Assembly (NCBI GenBank): GCA_016946835.1
Contig: JACVTC010000068.1
Location: 635,001-699,000 of the forward strand
Reading direction: 5' to 3'
Length of the DNA: 64,000 bases
Origin: Neocallimastix lanati (nom. inval.)
Taxonomy: Eukaryota; Neocallimastigomycota; Neocallimastigomycetes; Neocallimastigales; Neocallimastigaceae
A program made the translations under genes and the position numbers. Positions within the stretch are counted from its first letter, which is position 1. Each line of letters begins with the position of its first letter. This document shows positions 37,929 to 49,200 of the stretch, one piece after another. The notes below the pieces were generated by a model, which saw only the letters and a list, made by a program, of their open reading frames with translations, was not told the origin of the DNA and made no database searches.

Positions 37929-40209
37929 AAAATTAAATTAAATTTATACTAATTTAATGTTTTTTTTTTTTTTTTTTTTTTAAAATTATGAATATTTATA
38001 TTAATGGAAAGGATACTATGCTTGTATTGACAGTAAGTCAAATAAATTTTTTTTTTTTTTCAAAATAAATAATTAAATAACAATTTAAATTTTAAATAAT
38101 TAATATGAATAATAATAAATGATATATATATCATAATTATTGTATTAAATGAAATTTTACATACATTAAAATGATGTAATATAATTTTTAAAAAAATAAT
38201 TATATATAGTATGCGAAGGTAAATATTTAAAAAATAATTTTTATTTTAATAAAGAAAATTTTTTTATCACAATCATCATTATATTTATATTCAATGATTA
38301 ATTATATATTATTAAATATAAATATGATTAAGAAATCATTTTTTTTTTAATTTTATATCATTTCTTTAAATATAAATGAATAATTTTTTTTTTATATTGT
38401 AAATTTTATTATTAATATTTAATTTTATTGTTAATTAAAATTATTTTTTAATTATATTTTATTTTTTTTTTATTCATTATTTTTAAAATATTTTTAATAG
38501 GTTTAGATCAGAAATATCAACAAAGTAATTATAAAAAAATAATTTTTAATTTTTTTTAAAAAAAAAATAATCATATTAAATTTAATTTAATTTATATGAC
38601 TTTAACAATTAATTTCAATCATATTATATATATCATATTTAACATATATTTCTTTATGAATATTAAAATTTTCATTTAAAATATAAAAAAGGTTGTGAAA
38701 AAGGTAATTAAATTTGATATATATATATTATATAAAATAACAAATTCTTTTTTTTTTTTTTTTTTAAGATTCATAGTTATAAGACATTAAAAATCAAAAA
38801 AAAAAAAAAAAAAAAATTATTATATAATTTATTAATTAAATTCATGAATCTAATAAAATACATGAAAAAAAATCTTTTAAATTATAAATAATATTTTATA
38901 AAAATTTTAGGTAAAATTGTTTAAACTCGATTAAAATTATTATATAAATTAAAAATTTTAAATTATTTAAAATTTATTTATTTATTTATTTTTTCTTGAT
39001 CAAAAATTAAAATACAAAAATTTTTTTATAATTAATGTTTTTAATTTAAATAAAAAAGCTTGTGGTGATGGTAAATAATTTATTACTAAATTAATTATTA
39101 ATACTATACTATATTATACTATCTATACTATATTATAATATAATTTATAATTAATATTTATTATCATTTCTAAAATTTTTAATATTTTTTAACCAATAAT
39201 TTTTAGCACTTTCGGTTATTTCATGTATAAAATAAAATAAAATAAAATAAATATAAAAAATAATATAAAATTTAAAATTTTTTATAGTTTTTACAATATT
39301 TATTTAATATATTATTATTTTTTTAATTTAAAATTTAAACATTAATATATTATTCCATTTATAATTTTAAAATAAAAATAAATAAATAAATAAAATATAG
39401 CGAATACAGATAAAATATTAACTCTAGAAGAATGTTATAGTTGTAAGTATTATAAATATTTATTAAAGTTAGAGATTAATTATTAAAAAAAATAATATTA
39501 ATAATGATGGTAATATTTATATAATAATAGTAATAATAAATAAAAATAAGATTAAAAAAATATAAAAGTATATAATATTTATTATATAAAATTTTTAATA
39601 TAAAAAAAATTTTTTTTATAATAAAATATTTAATAATTATATAAAACTTATTTTTATTTATATTTAAAAAAAAAAAAAATTAAAATTTATACATTTATTT
39701 AAATTTTTATTATATTATTGATATATTTTTTATAAATAAATATTATTCATATATAAAATAAAATTAAATTTTAATATTAAAAAATATTTTATCATATAAA
39801 ATTTATTATTTAATAATTAAATAAGTTTGTGACCAAGGTAAAAATATTAAATGAATATATTTAATATGTTTTAAGAGATATAAAAAATAATTAAGCGATT
39901 TTTTACAAAAATATATACTAACTTTCGTATTTTTTTTATCTTTTTTTTTTTTTTTTATAATATTAGCATGGAGTGAATGTTCTTTTAATCTTAATGGTAA
40001 ATAAATATTATTAATTAAAATAGATGAATAAAATAATAATAGAATAAATAGTAATTTATTAAAACTAGTAATATAAATAATTTTTAATATTATAATTTTA
40101 TTAAAAAATAATTAATAAATAAAAATTTAAAAATTTTAATAAAATTTTAAATATTTATTCATTTTTAATATTATTTCCGTTATAATTCGCAATTATCAAT
40201 TATAGAGAT

Positions 40210-40242
<33 letters not shown>

Positions 40243-43200
40243 GGAAGAGGAAGAAAATAATGAAGAAGAAGAAGAAGAAGAAGAAGAAGAAGAGAATGAT
40301 GAAGAAGAAAATGAAGAAGAAGAAGAAGAAGAAGAAGAAGAAGAAGAGAATGATGAAGAAGAAAATGAAGAAGAAGAAGAAGAAGAAGAAGAAAATGAAG
40401 AAGAGAATGATGAAGAAGAAGAAAATGAAGAAGAAGAAGAAGAAATTGAAGAAGAAGAAAATGAAGAAGAAGAAAATGAAGAAGAAGAAGAAGAAGAAGA
40501 GAATGAAGAAGAAGAAGAAGAAGAAGAAGAAGAAAATGAAGAAGAGAATGATGAAGAAGAAGAAAATGAAGAAGAAGAAGAAGAAAATGAAGAAGAAGAA
40601 AATGAAGAAGAAGAAGAAAATGAAGAATATGAAGAAAATGAAGAAGATGAAGAAAATGAAGAAGAAGAAAATGAAGAAGAAGAAGAAGAAAATGAAGAAG
40701 AAGAGAATGAAGAAGAAGAAAATGAAGAAGAAGAAGAAGAAGAAGAGAATGATGAAGAAGAAAATGAAGAAGAAGAAGAAAATGAAGAAGAAAATGAAGA
40801 AGAGAATGATGAAGAAGAAGAAAATGAAGAAGAAGAAGAAAATGAAGAAGAAGAAGAAAATGAAGAAGAAGAAGAGAATGAAGAAGAAGAAGAAAATGAA
40901 GAAGAAGAAGAAAATGAAGAAGAGAATGATGAAGAAGAGAATGAAGAAGAAGAAAATGAAGAAGAAGAGAATGATGAAGAAGAAGAAGAAGAAAATGAAG
41001 AAGAAGAAAATGAAGAAGAAGAAAATGAAGAAGAAGAAGAAGAAGAAGAAGAAAATGATGAAGAAGAAAATGAAGAAGAAGAAAATGAAGAAGAAGAAGA
41101 AGAAGAAGAAGAAAATGATGAAGAAGAAAATGAAGAAGAAGAAGAAGAAAATGAAGAAGAAGAAAATGAAGAAGAAGAAGAGAATGATGAAGAAGAAGAA
41201 GAGAATGATGAAGAAGAAGAAGAAGAAGAAGAAGAGAATGAAGAAGAAGAAGAGAATGAAGAAGAAGAAAATGAAGAAGAAGAAGAAAATGAAGAAGAAG
41301 AAAATGAAGAAGAAGAAAATGAAGAAGAAGAAGAAAATGATGAAGAAGAAGAAGAAGAAGAGAATGAAGAAGAAGAAGAAAATGAAGAAGAAGAAGAAAA
41401 TGATGAAGAAGAAGAAGAAGAAGAAGAAAATGAAAATGAAGAAGAAGAAGAAAATGAAGAAGAAGAAGAAGAAGAAGAAGAAAATGAAGAAGAAGAAGAA
41501 AATGAAGAAGAAGAGAATGAAGAAGAAGAGAATGATGAAGAAGAAGAAGAAGAAGAAAACGAAGAAGAAGAGAATGAAGAAGAAGAGAATGAAGAAGAAG
41601 AGAATGAAGAAGAAGAGAATGAAGAAGAAGAGAATGAAGAAGAAGAAGAAAATGAAGAAGAAGAAGAAAATGAAGAAGAAGAGAATGAAGAAGAAGAAGA
41701 AAATGAAGAAGAGGAAGAAAAAGAAGAAGAAGAAGAGAATGATGAAGAAGAAGAAGAAAATGAAGAAGAAGAGAATGAAGAAGAAGAAGAAAATGAAGAA
41801 GAGGAAGAAAAAGAAGAAGAAGAAGAGAATGATGAAGAAGAAGAAGAAGAAGAAGAAGAAGAAGAGAATGATGAAGAAGAAGAAGAAAATGAAGAAGAAG
41901 AGAATGAAGAAGAAGAAGAAAATGAAGAAGAGGAAGAAAAAGAAGAAGAAGAAGAGAATGATGAAGAAGAAGAAGAAGAAGAAGAAGAAGAAGAGAATGA
42001 TGAAGAAGAAAATGAAGAAGAAGAAGAAAATGAAGAAGAAGAAGAAGAAGAAGAAAATGAAGAAGAAGAAAATGAAGAAGAAGAGAATGAAGAAGAAGAA
42101 AATGAAGAAGAAGAGAATGAAGAAGAAGAAGAAAATGAAGAAGAAGAAGAAAATGAAGAAGAAGAAGAAGAAGAAAAAGAAGAAGAAAATGAAGAAGAAG
42201 AAGAAAATGATGAAGAAGAAAATGAAGAAGAAGAAGAGAATGATGAAGAAGAAGAAGAAGAAGAAAATGAAGAAGAAGAAGAAAATGATGAAGAAGAAGA
42301 AGAAGAAGAAAATGAAGAAGAAGAAAATGAAGAAGAAGAGAATGAAGAAGAAGAGAATGAAGAAGAAGAGAATGATGAAGAAGAGAATGAAGAAGAAGAA
42401 AATGAAGAAGAAGAGAATGATGAAGAAGAAGAAGAAGAAAATGAAGAAGAAGAAAATGAAGAAGAAGAAAATGAAGAAGAAGAAGAAGAAGAAGAAGAAA
42501 ATGATGAAGAAGAAAATGAAGAAGAAGAAAATGAAGAAGAAGAAGAAGAAGAAGAAGAAAATGATGAAGAAGAAAATGAAGAAGAAGAAGAAGAAAATGA
42601 AGAAGAAGAAAATGAAGAAGAAGAAGAGAATGATGAAGAAGAAGAAGAGAATGATGAAGAAGAAGAAGAAGAAGAAGAAGAGAATGAAGAAGAAGAAGAG
42701 AATGAAGAAGAAGAAAATGAAGAAGAAGAAGAAAATGAAGAAGAAGAAAATGAAGAAGAAGAAAATGAAGAAGAAGAAGAAAATGATGAAGAAGAAGAAG
42801 AAGAAGAGAATGAAGAAGAAGAAGAAAATGAAGAAGAAGAAGAAAATGATGAAGAAGAAGAAGAAGAAGAAGAAAATGAAAATGAAGAAGAAGAAGAAAA
42901 TGAAGAAGAAGAAGAAGAAGAAGAAAATGAAGAAGAAGAAGAAAATGAAGAAGAAGAGAATGAAGAAGAAGAGAATGATGAAGAAGAAGAAGAAGAAGAA
43001 AACGAAGAAGAAGAGAATGAAGAAGAAGAGAATGAAGAAGAAGAGAATGAAGAAGAAGAGAATGAAGAAGAAGAGAATGAAGAAGAAGAAGAAAATGAAG
43101 AAGAAGAAGAAAATGAAGAAGAAGAGAATGAAGAAGAAGAAGAAAATGAAGAAGAGGAAGAAAAAGAAGAAGAAGAAGAGAATGATGAAGAAGAAGAAGA

Positions 43201-46200
43201 AAATGAAGAAGAAGAGAATGAAGAAGAAGAAGAAAATGAAGAAGAGGAAGAAAAAGAAGAAGAAGAAGAGAATGATGAAGAAGAAGAAGAAGAAGAAGAA
43301 GAAGAAGAGAATGATGAAGAAGAAAATGAAGAAGAAGAAGAAAATGAAGAAGAAGAAGAAGAAGAAGAAAATGAAGAAGAAGAAAATGAAGAAGAAGAGA
43401 ATGAAGAAGAAGAAAATGAAGAAGAAGAGAATGAAGAAGAAGAAGAAAATGAAGAAGAAGAAGAAAATGAAGAAGAAGAAGAAGAAGAAAAAGAAGAAGA
43501 AAATGAAGAAGAAGAAGAAAATGATGAAGAAGAAAATGAAGAAGAAGAAGAGAATGATGAAGAAGAAGAAGAAGAAGAAAATGAAGAAGAAGAAGAAAAT
43601 GATGAAGAAGAAGAAGAAGAAGAAAATGAAGAAGAAGAAAATGATGAAGAAGAAAATGAAGAAGAAGAAGAGAATGATGAAGAAGAAGAAGAAGAAGAAA
43701 ATGAAGAAGAAGAAGAAAATGATGAAGAAGAAGAAGAAGAAGAAAATGAAGAAGAAGAAAATGAAGAAGAAGAGAATGAAGAAGAAGAAAATGAAGAAGA
43801 GAATGATGAAGAAGAAGAAAATGAAGAAGAAGAAAATGAAGAAGAAGAAGAAAATGATGAAGAAGAAGAAGAAGAAGAGAATGAAGAAGAAGAAGAAAAT
43901 GAAGAAGAAGAAGAAAATGATGAAGAAGAAGAAGAAGAAGAAGAAAATGAAAATGAAGAAGAAGAAGAAAATGAAGAAGAAGAAGAAGAAGAAGAAAATG
44001 AAGAAGAAGAAGAGAATGATGAAGAAGAAGAGAATGATGAAGAAGAAAATGAAGAAGAAGAGAATGAAGAAGAAGAAAATGAAGAAGAGAATGATGAAGA
44101 AGAAGAAAATGAAGAAGAAGAAGAAGAAGAAAATGAAGAAGAAGAAGAAGAAGAAGAAGAAGAAGAAAATGAAGAAGAAGAGAATGAAGAAGAAGAGAAT
44201 GAAGAAGAAGAAGAAAATGAAGAAGAAGAAGAGAATGATGAAGAAGAAGAGAATGATGAAGAAGAAAATGAAGAAGAAGAGAATGATGAAGAAGAAAATG
44301 ATGAAGAAGAAAATGAAGAAGGAGAAAATGAAGAAGAAGAAAATGATGAAGAAGAAAATGAAGAAGAAGAAGAAAATGAAGAAGAGGAAGAAAAAGAAGA
44401 AGAAGAAGAGAATGATGAAGAAGAAGAAGAAGAAGAAGAAGAAGAGAATGAAGAAGAAGAAGAAAATGAAGAAGAAGAAAATGAAGAAGAAGAAGAGAAT
44501 GATGAAGAAGAAGAAGAAGAAGAAGAAGAGAATGAAGAAGAAGAAGAAAATGAAGAAGAAGAAGAAAATGATGAAGAAGAAGAAGAAGAAGAAAATGAAA
44601 ATGAAGAAGAAGAAAATGAAGAAGAAGAAGAGAATGATGAAGAAGAAGAAGAAGAAGAGAATGAAGAAGAAGAAGAAAATGAAGAAGAAGAAAATGAAGA
44701 AGAAGAAGAGAATGATGAAGAAGAAGAAGAAGAAGAGAATGAAGAAGAAGAAAATGAAGAAGAAGAGAATGAAGAAGAAGAGAATGAAGAAGAAGAAAAT
44801 GAAGAAGAAGAAGAAAATGAAGAAGAAGAGAATGAAGAAGAAGAGAATGATGAAGAAGAAGAAGAAGAAGAAAACGAAGAAGAAGAGAATGAAGAAGAAG
44901 AAGAAAATGAAGAAGAAGAAGAAAATGATGAAGAAGAAGAAGAAGAAGAAAATGATGAGGAAGAAGAAGAAAATGAAGAAGAAAATGAAGAAGAAGAAGA
45001 AAATGAAGAAGAAGAAGAAAATGAAGAAGAAGAAAATGAAGAAGAAGAAAATGAAGAAGAAGAAGAAAATGAAGAAGAAGAGAATGAAGAAGAAGAAGAA
45101 AATGAAGAAGAGGAAGAAAATGATGAAGAAGAAGAAAATGATGAAGAAGAAGAAAATGAAGAAGAGGAAGAAAATGATGAAGAAGAAGAAGAAGAAAAAG
45201 AAGAAGAAAATGAAGAAGAAGAAGAAAATGATGAAGAAGAAAATGAAGAAGAAGAAGAGAATGATGAAGAAGAAGAGAATGAAGAAGAAGAAGAAAATGA
45301 AGAAGAAGAAGAAGAAAATGATGAGGAAGAAGAAGAAAATGAAGAAGAAGAGAATGAAGAAGAAGAAAATGAAGAAGAAGAAGAAAATGATGAAAAAGAA
45401 GAAGAAGAAGAAAATGAAGAAGAGAATGATGAAGAAGAAGAAGAAGAGAATGATGAAGAAGAAGAAGAAGAAGAAAATGAAGAAGAAGAAGAAGAAGAAG
45501 AAGAAAATGAAGAAGAGAATGATGAAGAAGAAGAAAATGAAGAAGAAGAAGAAGAAGAAAATGAAGAAGAAGAAGAAGAAGAAGAAGAAGAAAATGAAGA
45601 AGAAGAGAATGAAGAAGAAGAGAATGAAGAAGAAGAAGAAAATGAAGAAGAAGAAGAAGAAAATGATGAGGAAGAAGAAGAAAATGAAGAAGAAGAGAAT
45701 GATGAAGAAGAAAATGATGAAGAAGAAAATGATGAAGAAGAAAACGATGAAGAAGAAGAAGAGAATGAAGAAGAAGAAGAAGAAGAAAATGAAGAAGAAG
45801 AAGAAAATGAAGAAGAAGAAGAAGAAGAAAATGAAGAAGAAGAAGAAAATGATGAAGAAGAAGAAGAAAATGATGAAGAAGAGAACGATGAAGAAGAAAA
45901 TGATGAAGAAGAAAACGATGATGAAGAAGAAGAAAATGATGAAGAAGAAAACGATGAAGAAGAAGAAGAAAATGATGAAGAAGAAGAAGAAGAAAATGAT
46001 GAAGAAGAAGAAAACGATGAAGAAGAAGAAAACGATGAAGAAGAGGAAAATGAAGAAGAGGAAAATGAAGAAGAAGAAGAGAATGATGAAGAAGAGAATG
46101 ATGAAGAAGAAGAGAATGATGAAGAAGAGTGCGTTGGTTGTAATGAAGAAGAAGAAAAAAATGATGAAGAAGAAAATGATGAAGAAGAAAATGAAGAAGA

Positions 46201-49200
46201 AGAAGAGAATGATGAAGAAGAAGAAGAAGAAGAAAATGAAGAAGAAGAAGAAAATGATGAAGAAGAAGAAGAAGAAGAAAATGAAGAAGAAGAAAATGAA
46301 GAAGAAGAGAATGAAGAAGAAGAGAATGAAGAAGAAGAGAATGAAGAAGAAGAGAATGAAGAAGAAGAAGAAAATGAAGAAGAAGAAAAGAATGATGAAG
46401 AAGAAGAGAATGATGAAGAAGAAAATGAAGAAGAAGAGAATGAAGAAGAAGAAAATGAAGAAGAGAATGATGAAGAAGAAGAAAATGAAGAAGAAGAAAA
46501 TGAAGAAGAAGAAGAAAATGATGAAGAAGAAGAAGAAGAAGAGAATGAAGAAGAAGAAGAAAATGAAGAAGAAGAAGAAGAAAATGATGAGGAAGAAGAA
46601 GAAAATGAAGAAGAAGAGAATGATGAAGAAGAAAATGATGAAGAAGAAAATGAAGAAGGAGAAAATGAAGAAGAAGAAAATGATGAAGAAGAAAATGATG
46701 AAGAAGAAGAAAATGAAGAAGAGGAAGAAAAAGAAGAAGAAGAAGAGAATGATGAAGAAGAAGAAGAAGAAGAAGAAGAAGAAGAGAATGATGAAGAAGA
46801 AAATGAAGAAGAAGAAGAAGAAGAAAATGAAGAAGAAGAAGAAGAAGAAGAAGAAGAAAATGAAGAAGAAGAGAATGAAGAAGAAGAGAATGAAGAAGAA
46901 GAAGAAAATGAAGAAGAAGAAGAAGAAAATGATGAGGAAGAAGAAGAAAATGAAGAAGAAGAGAATGATGAAGAAGAAAATGATGAAGAAGAAAATGAAG
47001 AAGGAGAAAATGAAGAAGAAGAAAATGATGAAGAAGAAAATGAAGAAGAAGAAGAAAATGAAGAAGAGGAAGAAAAAGAAGAAGAAGAAGAGAATGATGA
47101 AGAAGAAGAAGAAGAAGAAGAAGAAGAAGAGAATGATGAAGAAGAAAATGAAGAAGAAGAAGAAGAAGAAGAAGAAAATGATGAAGAAGAGAACGATGAA
47201 GAAGAAAATGATGAAGAAGAAAACGATGAAGAAGAAGAAGAGAATGAAGAAGAAGAAGAAGAAGAAAATGAAGAAGAAGAAGAAAATGAAGAAGAAGAAG
47301 AAGAAGAAAATGAAGAAGAAGAAGAAAATGATGAAGAAGAAGAAGAAAATGATGAAGAAGAGAACGATGAAGAAGAAAATGATGAAGAAGAAAACGATGA
47401 TGAAGAAGAAGAAAATGATGAAGAAGAAAACGATGAAGAAGAAGAAGAAAATGATGAAGAAGAAGAAGAAGAAAATGATGAAGAAGAAGAAAACGATGAA
47501 GAAGAAGAAAACGATGAAGAAGAGGAAAATGAAGAAGAGGAAAATGAAGAAGAAGAAGAGAATGATGAAGAAGAGAATGATGAAGAAGAAGAGAATGATG
47601 AAGAAGAGTGCGTTGGTTGTAATGAAGAAGAAGAAAAAAATGATGAAGAAGAAAATGATGAAGAAGAAAATGAAGAAGAAGAAGAAGAAGAAGAAGAAAA
47701 TGAAAAAGAGAACGATGAGGAGGAAGAAGAAAATGATGAAAAAGAAGAAGAAGAAGAAAATGAAGAAGAGAATGATGAAGAAGAAAATGAAGAAGAAGAA
47801 GAAGAAGAAGAAGAAGAAGAAAATGAAGAAGAGAATGATGAAGAAGAAGAAAATGAAGAAGAAGAAGAAGAAATTGAAGAAGAAGAAAATGAAGAAGAAG
47901 AAAATGAAGAAGAAAATGAAGAAGAAGAAGAAGAAGAAGAGAATGAAGAAGAAGAAGAAGAAGAAGAAGAGAATGATGAAGAAGAAGAAGAAGAAGAAAA
48001 TGAAGAAGAAGAAAATGAAGAAGAAGAGAATGAAGAAGAAGAAAATGATAAAGAAGAAGAAGAAGAAGAGAATAATGAAGAAGAAGAAGCAGAAGAGAAT
48101 GATGAAGAAGAAGAAGAAGAAGAAAATGAAGAAGAAGAAGAGAATGATGAAGAAGAAGAAGAAGAAAATGAAGAAGAAGAAGAAAATGAAGAAGAGAATG
48201 ATGAAGAAGAAGAAGAGAATGATGAAGAAGAAGAAGAAAATGAAGAAGAAGAAAATGAAGAAGAAGAAGAGAATGATGAAGAAGAGTGCGTTGGTTGTAA
48301 TGAAGAAGAAGAAGAAAATGATGAAGAAGAAAATGATGAAGAAGAAAATGAAGAAGAAGAAGAAGAAGAAGAAGAAAATGAAAAAGAGAACGATGAGGAG
48401 GAAGAAGAAAATGATGAAAAAGAAGAAGAAGAAGAAAATGAAGAAGAGAATGATGAAGAAGAAGAAGAAGAAGAAGAGAATGATGAAGAAGAAAATGAAG
48501 AAGAAAATGAAGAAGAAGAAGAAGAAGAAAATGATGAAGAAGAAGAAAATGATGAAGAAGAAGAAGAAGAAAATGATGAAGAAGAAGAAAATGATGAAGA
48601 AGAAGAAGAAGAAAATGATGAAGAAGAAGAAGAAGAAAATGATGAAGAAGAAGAGAATGATGAAGAAGAAGAAGAAAATGAAGAAGAAGAAAATGATGAA
48701 GAAGAGAATGATGAAGAAGAGTGCGTTGGTTGTAATGAAGAAGAAGAAGAAAATGATGAAGAAGAAAATGATGAAGAAGAGAATGATGAAGAAGAGTGCG
48801 TTGGTTGTAATGAAGAAGAAGAAGAAAATGATGAAGAAGAAAATGATGAAGAAAATGATGAAGAAGAAAATGAAGAAGAAAAAGAAAATGATGAAGAAGA
48901 GAATGATGAAGAAGAAAATAATGAAGAAGAAAATGATGAAGAAGAAAATAATGAAGAAGAAAATGATGAAGAAGAAAATGAAGAAGAAGAAAATGATGAA
49001 GAAGAGAATGATGAAGAAGAAGAAAATAATGAAGAAGAAGAGAATGATGAAGAAGAAAATGAAGAAGAAGAAAATGAAGAAGAAGAAAATGATGAAGAAG
49101 AAAATGAAGAAGAAGAAAATGATGAAGAAGAGAATGATGAAGAAGAGAATGAAAAAGAAGAAGAAAATGAAAATGAAGAAGAAAATAATGAAGAAGAAGA

